Below are positions 13,994 through 20,253 of a DNA stretch of 24,140 nucleotides, in pieces. The notes below the pieces were generated by a model that made no database searches, had not been told where the DNA came from, and saw only the letters and a program-made list of their open reading frames with translations. Positions within the stretch are counted from its first letter, which is position 1. Each line of letters begins with the position of its first letter. Position numbers and translations under genes: made by a program. Source of the DNA: UBA1049 sp964525815 (GTDB taxonomy: Bacteria; Bacillota; Clostridia; Oscillospirales; CAG-382); NCBI GenBank assembly GCA_964525815.1, contig CAZGJQ010000023.1, positions 1 to 24,140 on the forward strand. Reading direction: 5' to 3'.

Positions 13994-14960
13994 ATTCCTT
14001 ACCCTAATCCTATGCCTATTCCTCTGCCTGCATATCTGCGCCTTTTTTGCGGTCGCCGAGAGCACCGCTGACTTTTCTGTAGAAATTTCGGTGCCCGAGA
14101 CGGTTTATGAGGACAGCAGAATCCGCATAACCCTTTCTACGGATAATATAACCACCCCGCTGTCCGGGGTGGAGTTTGTTCTGTATTTTGACAGTACGCT
14201 CCTCACACCGGAAATAACCGAGAATCAAAACGACGAGATGGACGCCTTTATAAAAAAATCTCCGCAGGACAGCTGGGAGCAATTCTGTAGAATGGATTCG
14301 GAAGGGTCTTATTATTATCTCCGCTTCTCCGCTCCGGAGGACGGCTCAGACGAGGATATGCTTTTAAAAAACAAGGATGACCTTATTGTGGAAATTCCGT
14401 TTACCGCCGCAGCACTTGGGGAATGCGTTGTCAGCGTGCCCGACAAGGACATAATTGGTGTTGACAGGGAGCTTGAACTGCTTCGCGGCTCGGGAGGGAG
14501 CCTTACCTTTACAATTATCGAATGCAGGGAGATTGCGCCTTATGACGAGAGCGGTCTGGTTATTTTCAGCGTGGAAGACAATAAATATATAACAGGCGTA
14601 AGAGAAAACACTCCGTTATCGGAGCTGCTCGAACAGCTTATAAACAGCGAGCTTACCGTAACCGACCGAAACCAAAGCGTTATAACGGACGGAGTATGCA
14701 AGACCGGCTATGTTATCAGCCTTTATGACGGAGAGAGCCTGCAAGACAGCGTTATTCTGGTTATTAAGGGGGATATAAACGGGGACGGAAAGGTATCCTC
14801 CGCAGATTATTTATACGCCAAAAGAGCCTTCCTCGGCACTCTGGAATTAAGCCCTGTCATGCTCCAAGCTGCAAACCTTGACGGTACCGGAAAAATAACC
14901 GCAGTAACATATTTAATGATAAAGCGGCATGTTTTCGGTACATATAATATATATGGGTGA
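13977..14960 (+). CDS. Secreted protein with cohesin-like and dockerin type I domains
   Basis: 327 residues. A signal peptide (1-27, ending AFFAVAES) leads to a beta domain at ~32-180 (FSVEISVPETV; LSGVEFVLYFD; LLTPEI; a GECVVSV strand) that fits the cohesin fold. A ~75-residue module (about 190-262, ITGVRENTPLSELLEQL) resembles the small domain often found before dockerins in clostridia. The end is a dockerin: repeat 1 GDINGDGKVSSADYLYAKRAF (265-285) has all Ca ligands (D266, N268, D270, K272, D277). Repeat 2 (300-311) is degenerate, with N, T and T at ligand positions 1, 5 and 12. No catalytic domain is present. Start: ATG 13977 rather than GTG 13968, because AGGA at 13961-13964 is better spaced from it. 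Confidence 0.88.
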   Translation: MKRKVRFLTLILCLFLCLHICAFFAVAESTADFSVEISVPETVYEDSRIRITLSTDNITTPLSGVEFVLYFDSTLLTPEITENQNDEMDAFIKKSPQDSWEQFCRMDSEGSYYYLRFSAPEDGSDEDMLLKNKDDLIVEIPFTAAALGECVVSVPDKDIIGVDRELELLRGSGGSLTFTIIECREIAPYDESGLVIFSVEDNKYITGVRENTPLSELLEQLINSELTVTDRNQSVITDGVCKTGYVISLYDGESLQDSVILVIKGDINGDGKVSSADYLYAKRAFLGTLELSPVMLQAANLDGTGKITAVTYLMIKRHVFGTYNIYG

Positions 14961-14970
14961 GGAGAACAAA

Positions 14971-15024
14971 ATGAAAAGAACAATATGCATTTTTAATATG
15001 CTCCTGTTGCTATTTACCGGATAA
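14971..15024 (+). pseudogene. 17-codon frame resembling a cut-off signal peptide
   Basis: An ATG at 14971 with a strong GAGGAG 5-10 bases upstream starts a 17-residue product (MKRTICIFN, then MLLLLFTG) that ends at TAA 15022. The basic start and hydrophobic run look like the first half of a signal peptide, as in the gene just before it. It may be the remnant of a secreted-protein gene lost when the downstream genes arrived, or a short leader peptide for the heliorhodopsin 69 bases downstream. I cannot decide between these. Confidence 0.45.
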
Positions 15025-15092
15025 CCAGTTTTCTATTAAAGTTACCTAAAAAAATACCTGTCACTAAAACACAAAAAATGGGAGGAACAAAA

Positions 15093-15869
15093 ATGGAAAA
15101 GCTTAAAAAGCTGAAAAATTTCAATCTCATCATGGGTGCATTTCATTTATTCCAGGGAATCATAATGTTGTTTCTGGCAACTAACGTAATTCAAAGCATT
15201 TCAGAGTTTCAGCCGACAATAAAACAGTTTTTTCTCGAATTTAATCCGGTAACGCAATCACTCGAGTCCACCAGCAAAGACCTATTCAAGCTCCCATTTG
15301 GAATATTGGTTGCTGCTTTCTTATTTATTTCAGCCGCGGCGCACGCCATAATTGTGCTTAAAAGCCAAAAATATTTTGACGATCTAAGTAAAGGCATTAA
15401 TAAATATCGCTGGTTTGAGTATTCGCTTAGCTCTTCAATTATGATTGTGCTTATTAGCACACTTTTCGGTATTTATGATATTGCATCTTTAATCTTGATC
15501 TTTGCACTGAATGCTTCAATGAATCTATTTGGCCTTGTAATGGAGCAGCTTAATTCAGGCTCAGAAAAAACAAGAGTTATCTGGGGTCCTTTTATTTGGG
15601 GCTCAGTAGCTGGGGTTACTCCATGGGCTGTCATTCTTCTTTATATGTTCGGAACCGGAAACTTCGATATGGTTCCATGGTTTGTTTGGGCGATTATCGG
15701 CACATACTTTGTGGCATTTAACACATTCCCAATTAATATGATTTTACAATATAAGCGTGTTGGCAAATGGAAAGATTACATATATGGGGAAAGAGTTTAT
15801 ATCATCCTTAGTTTGGTAGCTAAATCAATTCTTGCATGGCTTGTGCTTTTTGGAGCTATGCAGCCATAA
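15093..15869 (+). CDS. Heliorhodopsin
   Basis: 258 residues, seven hydrophobic helices. Heliorhodopsins are retinal-binding photoreceptors with inverted membrane orientation (N-terminus inside) whose function is debated; they lack clear ion pumping. Diagnostic segments: NFNLIMGAFHLFQG in helix 1; YRWFEYSLSSSIMIVLI in helix 3 with the counterion E109; ALNASMNLFGL in helix 4; FIWGSVAGVTPW in helix 5; FNTFPINMILQYKRVGKW after helix 6; SLVAKSILAW in helix 7 with the retinal lysine K244. H18 and H84 match the conserved buried histidines. These agree with heliorhodopsin 48C12 (E107, K241) as I remember it. The start is the ATG at 15093; the ATG at 15078 contains its ribosome binding site (GGGAGGA). 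It looks AT-richer than rsmI, suggesting transfer. No retinal-making enzyme is in the window. Confidence 0.95.
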   Translation: MEKLKKLKNFNLIMGAFHLFQGIIMLFLATNVIQSISEFQPTIKQFFLEFNPVTQSLESTSKDLFKLPFGILVAAFLFISAAAHAIIVLKSQKYFDDLSKGINKYRWFEYSLSSSIMIVLISTLFGIYDIASLILIFALNASMNLFGLVMEQLNSGSEKTRVIWGPFIWGSVAGVTPWAVILLYMFGTGNFDMVPWFVWAIIGTYFVAFNTFPINMILQYKRVGKWKDYIYGERVYIILSLVAKSILAWLVLFGAMQP

Positions 15870-15926
15870 ATATGTAGTAACGGTAGCACAAAAAACTGTC
15901 GTTTTTACAAGAGGAGACTGTACATA

Positions 15927-16307
15927 ATGAAAAAAAATCTATTTATACCTATTCTTTATATGATGCCTTTATTGCTAATCATTACACTAGTTATGAGTTG
16001 CGGTAAAAACGCAAAAGAAGGAACAGTGTATTGGGATGATGGGACAATTGCATATGTAGGTGAGCTTAAAGACGGTGCATTTCAAGGGAAGGGAACGTAT
16101 TACTACGGGGATGGATCTATCTCTTATAAAGGTGAATTTCAAAACGGCATGTTTCACGGGAAGGGAACTTTTTATAACAAGGACGGCACAATAGGGTATG
16201 AAGGCGAATTTAAAGATGGTTTGTTTCATGGAAAAGGAACAGCATATCGTGAAGATGGAACAATTATTTATGAAGGTGAATTTAAAGAAGGAATGCGTGT
16301 CGACTAG
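15927..16307 (+). CDS. MORN-repeat lipoprotein
   Basis: 126 residues. The signal sequence ends in VMSC, lipidated C25, so the protein should face outside. After a short lead come three 24-residue MORN units and a partial fourth at 43-66, 67-90, 91-114 and 115-126, each of the form YxGEFxxGxFHGKGTxYxxDGT. MORN repeats form an open beta sheet used for protein or lipid contact; bacterial roles are mostly unknown. It begins 57 bases after the heliorhodopsin stop on the same strand, with GAGGAG about 10 bases before the ATG. The only structure between them is a weak AT-only hairpin (15891-15906), so the two are probably co-transcribed. Confidence 0.9.
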   Translation: MKKNLFIPILYMMPLLLIITLVMSCGKNAKEGTVYWDDGTIAYVGELKDGAFQGKGTYYYGDGSISYKGEFQNGMFHGKGTFYNKDGTIGYEGEFKDGLFHGKGTAYREDGTIIYEGEFKEGMRVD

Positions 16308-16385
16308 TTTCAGATAATGGAATCCTACAGGTTAGTCGGCAACCGAAGAGAAATAACCTTTATTTATAAATATTGACAACTGCAT

Positions 16386-16405
16386 AAAAAAACAGCTCTT
16401 GCCGT
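16386..16405 (-). terminator. Probable terminator of the GH32-like gene
   Basis: Read on the minus strand, ACGGC-AAGA-GCTGT forms a short hairpin (one G-U pair) followed by six T. A second, bulged hairpin (16407-16428) overlaps the stop codon. The stem is short, so confidence is moderate. The 16308-16385 stretch has nothing else I can support. Confidence 0.5.
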
Positions 16406-16426
16406 AAAGCGCAGATTAAAGTGCGT

Positions 16427-17632
16427 TTATAGCATCTCGGGAACATCAATAAATTCAAGTGTACCGTTTTTCGCCTGTTTTGCTTCGCAGAAGTGCATTT
16501 TACCGCCGTACCCGCCTTCGCTTATAAAGCCTACGAAAAACAACCTGTTTTTCCAAACTGCTGCTTTTGGAACCCGCAGCGATTCGTCCATAATAACATT
16601 TGCTTCCGGTGTGCTCCATGGTCCTTCAGGGTTTTTTGAATAAAAATAATGCCCTGTTCCGTAGTTGCTGTAAACCAAGTAATAAAACCCGTTGTATTCA
16701 AAATAGTCACTGCATTCAGGCTCATCTTCAATATCCAATAGAACAAAAGGCCGGACAGTCCGCCATTCCTTTGCATCTTTTGATACAACTCTCGCAAGGC
16801 AGCCTCTGCCGATATCGCCGTTCATAAGGGAGGTTGTAATAAGTAGATTAATCTCACCCCGGTCATTGATAAAAGCCTTTGGATCACGAGCGTTAACCGA
16901 ATTATATGGTGAAGCTAGGGTAAAGAAATCGCTGCTTTTTATAAAAACATCAGCGTCAGACGAGGTTGCGTATCCTAATCTTGCGGGTGAACCGTCCATG
17001 GTTCTTACTGCGTAATATGCATAATAAACACCATTATGTTTAACCACCGAACCGGTGCAGAAAGAGCCTTCCTCCATGTTTTCTATCTTAAGAGCCAAAG
17101 GGCATTCGTACCAATTTATTAAATCATCGGTTTTAATATGTGCCCATTGGTGCCCGCCCTTTTTCCATTTGCTGTTATGGTTACGCCTGTCTCTCAGATA
17201 AAAAACATGAAAGGTATTTCCGTCAGTAAAGGGCATGCAATCCCCCACAAAAATACGCCTGCTCGGTTTCCATCCATGAGGATTGAAGCTAATGGTAGTA
17301 GGGACATCCGGTGGAGCATCTGCTTCGGTCAGACTGCGCGCATTCAGCTCTGTGAGCATAGCGCTGCTTATATAATGATTACCGTACGGCCATTCTTCAT
17401 CCCACAGAATGTCGTTGACATAAAGCTCTAATCTGAAGGTTCTGTTAATAAGTTTGGCTTTGTCTCCCTCAACGCACTCAGCGCTTAGCAGTAAAGGAAC
17501 ATCGCTGTAATCATATTTAACCGATACTTCCAATAAGCCGTTAGAGTGCTTTGCTGTAAAAACGGAATCATACAAAAAACTTATATTGTCTTCGTTTACG
17601 ACAAATTCGATTATCCAATCGTTCTTATTCAT
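16427..17632 (-). CDS. GH32-like glycoside hydrolase (beta-fructosidase superfamily)
   Basis: 401 residues, no signal peptide, so probably cytosolic. The N-terminal ~115 residues form a beta domain I do not recognise. From ~125 a five-bladed propeller is suggested by the three spaced acids of clan GH-J: D131 in FVGDCMPF (nucleophile position, where classic GH32 has NDPNG), R249-D250 in NARDPKAF (the RDP motif) and E306 in EPECSD (acid/base, the EC motif). DRRNHNSKW and QWAHIKTDDLINW match a divergent GH32-like subgroup. The usual C-terminal beta sandwich is missing; the ancillary domain is instead N-terminal. Likely acts on a fructosyl or related sugar; the substrate is not readable. Confidence 0.82.
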   Translation of the reverse strand: MNKNDWIIEFVVNEDNISFLYDSVFTAKHSNGLLEVSVKYDYSDVPLLLSAECVEGDKAKLINRTFRLELYVNDILWDEEWPYGNHYISSAMLTELNARSLTEADAPPDVPTTISFNPHGWKPSRRIFVGDCMPFTDGNTFHVFYLRDRRNHNSKWKKGGHQWAHIKTDDLINWYECPLALKIENMEEGSFCTGSVVKHNGVYYAYYAVRTMDGSPARLGYATSSDADVFIKSSDFFTLASPYNSVNARDPKAFINDRGEINLLITTSLMNGDIGRGCLARVVSKDAKEWRTVRPFVLLDIEDEPECSDYFEYNGFYYLVYSNYGTGHYFYSKNPEGPWSTPEANVIMDESLRVPKAAVWKNRLFFVGFISEGGYGGKMHFCEAKQAKNGTLEFIDVPEML

Positions 17633-17670
17633 TTAATAACCATTCCCTTTATTCACTTTTTAACTTTGCA

Positions 17671-17698
17671 CATATATCGCACTATAATATTCAGTCAA
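17671..17698 (-). promoter_or_regulatory. Putative promoter of the GH32-like gene
   Basis: On the minus strand: TTGACT (17693-17698), a 16-base spacer, then TATATG (17671-17676), 38 bases before the start codon. This would let the gene be transcribed apart from the hydrolase gene behind it. Confidence 0.5.
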
Positions 17699-17702
17699 CA
17701 AT

Positions 17703-18605
17703 TCATACAATTGGCTTGACGCATATATTACCTTTTTCCTTCATGTAGAAGCTATAACCGTGTTCGGCGGTATAATAGAATTTTACATTCGGATTCGAGG
17801 CAAGAGAGTTCCGGAGATTATCAGTATAGCTATTACCGTTTTGCATGAAGCTCTCACTCACAGTCATGACTACATGGTCGGGACGGTAGATGCTGGATAT
17901 TTTTTCGGTAGCACCCACTCCGCATGCATGGTGCGGCAGCTTATAAATATCCACCATATGCCCAATTGCTTCTGCTGTTTTTGTATTAAGCATATCGACC
18001 GGCTCATACCCTGTTACAACATCAACATAATCTCCGGCGATAACAGCACAAGCTCCACTCATGAATTCGGCATATAGAATGGTGCTGTTATTGTTTTCAC
18101 TGAATTTACGTATGCCCTTAAAAGGACTTTTCTCGTCTGTATAAAGTCGTTCAATATTATTCTCTTTTGCAAAAACGGTCAATTTAATATTTCCCAGTAT
18201 TATGGGCTGAAGCTCAGGAGTAATGTAGTGGATGCTGCTTTTTTCTGTTGCTTTTTCAATTATAGCGTTATAATTAGCACGCTCGCCTTCAAAGTATTCC
18301 TGTGTTTCAACCAGTCCACTGGAGCCTTTGTTTTCAAGCCCTTTGTATTCTTTTGTGTATAGTCTATCGACTTCGTAATTCTCAAGCACCTGAAGTGCTC
18401 CTCCGTAGTGGTCGCAGTGAAAATGCGACAAGAAAACAAACTCCAATTTATTTACTCCGTGCGATTTCAAAAAGCTATCTATTCGATGAAAGCTCCCCTT
18501 GAATCCGGTATCTATGAGAGCATATTTCCCCTCACTTTCAAGAACTGTCGAGTCGCACCAGTTTGCCTTCAAAAAATGTATTTTGTCGGGATTAGCTACA
18601 CTCAT
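17703..18605 (-). CDS. Metallo-beta-lactamase-fold hydrolase, ComEC-like domain
   Basis: 300 residues. The metal motif HFHCDH is at 61-66, with ALIDTG at 29-34, AGDY (D192) and LPHH (H225, H226). That set and order fit the MBL superfamily, in the branch that resembles the hydrolase domain of ComEC; no membrane helices or signal peptide are present, so this is a free-standing cytosolic enzyme. Substrates in this branch vary (nucleic acids, phosphodiesters, others) and cannot be inferred. AAAGGAG lies 10 bases before the ATG. It runs in the same direction as the GH32-like gene, 70 bases upstream of it. Confidence 0.88.
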   Translation of the reverse strand: MSVANPDKIHFLKANWCDSTVLESEGKYALIDTGFKGSFHRIDSFLKSHGVNKLEFVFLSHFHCDHYGGALQVLENYEVDRLYTKEYKGLENKGSSGLVETQEYFEGERANYNAIIEKATEKSSIHYITPELQPIILGNIKLTVFAKENNIERLYTDEKSPFKGIRKFSENNNSTILYAEFMSGACAVIAGDYVDVVTGYEPVDMLNTKTAEAIGHMVDIYKLPHHACGVGATEKISSIYRPDHVVMTVSESFMQNGNSYTDNLRNSLASNPNVKFYYTAEHGYSFYMKEKGNICVKPIV

Positions 18606-18630
18606 ACTCTTTTTACTCCTTTATAATTAT

Positions 18631-18661
18631 GGCGAGTAAGCCCTATTCCGGCTAACTCGCC
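18631..18661 (-). promoter_or_regulatory. Hairpin in the leader of the MBL-fold gene
   Basis: GGCGAGT-A-AGCC / GGCT-A-ACTCGCC pairs 11 bases with one A-A mismatch around a 7-base loop. It ends 25 bases before the start codon, just ahead of the ribosome binding site. The T-run lies on the upstream side on the coding strand, so it is not a standard terminator there. Role unknown. Confidence 0.45.
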
Positions 18662-18715
18662 AAAAAAATCATCATAGCTTACGCGTCTGCCAGCGATTTT
18701 TTGTGTCTTGAAATG

Positions 18716-18746
18716 GCGAAAAGCCTTGATATACAAGGCTTTTCGC
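18716..18746 (-). terminator. Hairpin directly after tRNA-Leu
   Basis: A perfect 13-base inverted repeat (18716-18728 with 18734-18746, 5-base loop) begins at the base following the tRNA CCA. The AAAA/TTTT within the stem gives a partial U-run. It most likely ends the tRNA-Leu transcript and guides 3' processing; read-through into the MBL gene is possible because no long T-run follows. Confidence 0.65.
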
Positions 18747-18833
18747 TGGTGCGCCCAAGAGGACTTGAACCTCCACCCGAGAACTCGGACTAGAACCTGA
18801 ATCTAGCGCGTCTGCCAATTCCGCCATGGGCGC
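18747..18833 (-). tRNA. tRNA-Leu(CAG)
   Basis: 87 bases read on the minus strand. Acceptor GCGCCCA pairs with TGGGCGC, discriminator A, and CCA is encoded. The anticodon stem CTAGA/TCTAG holds the loop TTCAGGT, anticodon CAG. A long variable arm (CCGAGTTCTCGGG) marks it as class II. T-arm GGAGG-TTCAAGT-CCTCT. Confidence 0.96.
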
Positions 18834-18958
18834 ACATTATGTTTTGCACAGGAGTATAATGTCTCCTAAAACAAGCCAAGAAGGGCATATACTATGTATT
18901 GCTCAAGCATACTAGTCGCACATCACTTTCGGGAAATGCCCTCATAACTGCCTTTATA

Positions 18959-18986
18959 ATTATAGCTATGTTTGCGTCTTTGTCAA
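18959..18986 (-). promoter_or_regulatory. Promoter of tRNA-Leu
   Basis: On the minus strand: TTGACA (18981-18986), a 16-base spacer, then TATAAT (18959-18964); both boxes are perfect. The ~120-base leader before the tRNA holds small inverted repeats (for example AGGAG/CTCCT near 18850 and GGGCAT/ATGCCC) but no gene. Confidence 0.75.
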
Positions 18987-19011
18987 CAGTTATTTTTCTG
19001 TTTTGGGTTTT

Positions 19012-20040
19012 TTATTCGTACGGGATAACCTGACGCTGTATTCCATGCACTACAAAACGCTCGTTCTTGTTGGCGGCGACGTTTGTACAGGTGACCAGAG
19101 TGCAAATCTTGGATTGAGCCGAGTAGGGCACTTTTTTTCCTAGAACAGAGCGTTTTTCTACCTCCCTGAGATAGGCAAGATAGTCCTCAGAGTCCTTAAA
19201 CTGCGTCTTATCAAAGTTGAAGTCGTCCGAACGGTATGCGGAGAAAAGCTCATAAACATAAACTGCGTCCTTGGTATAAATCTCTATCTGCATACTCTCC
19301 GCAAGCGTATTGCGGTTGGGCTTTTCGTACCAAAGCTTTATGGCTCTGAACATACTTCCGTTACCCATGTTATGACCATATATCAGGGTATTATAATTCT
19401 CCTCATGGTTACGGGAGAGCGAAAAATCCGCAAATATTGAGCCCGCTCTTGCCTCCCGTCCTCTGTAATCGTGCTCCAGATAATAGAAATTGTCCTCACC
19501 CTGCATAATAGGATAATCTATTCCTCTTCCGTCTGTTCCTACTCCGGGAGCCTTGGTGCCGGTAAATATTATCCAGCCATAAACATCCGGATATTGTGCC
19601 GACAGGTTTTGAACGGTATTCTTGTACCACATAATGTCGTTATAATCGACGGGGTCAACTATATAATCGGGAATCTCTCCGTCAAAATCAAGCATCTCGA
19701 GCAGGGTGAGCATTCTGCTCGGCTCACGGAGCTGGTTCGGTCTATTAACCTCGGAGACTGCATCTATATTCGGTCGTATAGCGGCATATGCGTCCTGCAT
19801 CCTTTTGTCCTCAATCATTCTTGAGGCAATCACAAAAAATGAATAGCAAAACACTCCCAGAGCAACCGCCATCATCGCAGAGCGTATTAAAAGCGGAATA
19901 ATTGTTTTGATTCTTTCTTCCTCCGGTCTGGCTTTTATATCAGCAGAGGAAAAAGCCTCAACCGACGAAATAAAAGTACCGTCACCGGTAAGGCTGTCAG
20001 AGTTACGCATATGTTGTTTGTTAATATAACCCTTTTCCAT
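19012..20040 (-). CDS. Class B sortase
   Basis: 342 residues. Sortases cut a sorting signal in surface proteins and join them to peptidoglycan or pili. A cytoplasmic N-terminus (~1-47) is followed by one membrane helix (~48-72). The catalytic domain shows DYPIMQG, then YYLEHDYRG, then H223 in LIYGHNM, C318 in LVTCTN and R328 in ERFVVHG, which is the sortase triad. The long helix-rich insert between the histidine and cysteine blocks is typical of class B. No gene with a sorting signal lies nearby. A GGAG ribosome binding site is ~14 bases before the ATG, rather distant. Confidence 0.93.
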   Translation of the reverse strand: MEKGYINKQHMRNSDSLTGDGTFISSVEAFSSADIKARPEEERIKTIIPLLIRSAMMAVALGVFCYSFFVIASRMIEDKRMQDAYAAIRPNIDAVSEVNRPNQLREPSRMLTLLEMLDFDGEIPDYIVDPVDYNDIMWYKNTVQNLSAQYPDVYGWIIFTGTKAPGVGTDGRGIDYPIMQGEDNFYYLEHDYRGREARAGSIFADFSLSRNHEENYNTLIYGHNMGNGSMFRAIKLWYEKPNRNTLAESMQIEIYTKDAVYVYELFSAYRSDDFNFDKTQFKDSEDYLAYLREVEKRSVLGKKVPYSAQSKICTLVTCTNVAANKNERFVVHGIQRQVIPYE

Positions 20041-20079
20041 AATCGATACAATTTACTCCTAATATAATCTTTCGTTGTA

Positions 20080-20108
20080 ATTATATACAATCTGCATTAA
20101 AAAAGCAA
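20080..20108 (-). promoter_or_regulatory. Promoter of the sortase gene
   Basis: On the minus strand: TTGCTT (20103-20108), a 17-base spacer, then a perfect TATAAT (20080-20085), 39 bases before the start. Confidence 0.65.
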
Positions 20109-20166
20109 GCGCATACCGAATATTTTCAAAAATCGTTACAAAATACAGCCAATTCTGTTTTGGGTG

Positions 20167-20194
20167 TTGACAAGCGAGGAAAAAAGTATAAAAT
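20167..20194 (+). promoter_or_regulatory. Promoter of tig (and probably clpP-clpX)
   Basis: TTGACA (20167-20172), a 16-base spacer, then TAAAAT (20189-20194), 59 bases before the tig start. It diverges from the sortase promoter. No CtsR-type operator was obvious to me. Confidence 0.65.
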
Positions 20195-20253
20195 AGAATA
20201 GTATGGAAATCGACAGCCATCCATATCAGCAGCTGTTTTTGGAGGATATTTTA

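Noticed and set aside
15011..15045. A dedicated promoter for heliorhodopsin
   Set aside because: The best boxes (TTTACC, 17 bases, TTAAAG) match the consensus too poorly to report.
15891..15906. AAAAAC/GTTTTT hairpin between heliorhodopsin and the MORN lipoprotein as a terminator
   Set aside because: The six-base stem has a single G-C pair and would be too weak to stop transcription.
16053..16304. Tandem repeats at the MORN gene as a CRISPR array or satellite
   Set aside because: The periodicity is 72 bases in frame with diverged copies and is fully explained by the 24-residue MORN units.
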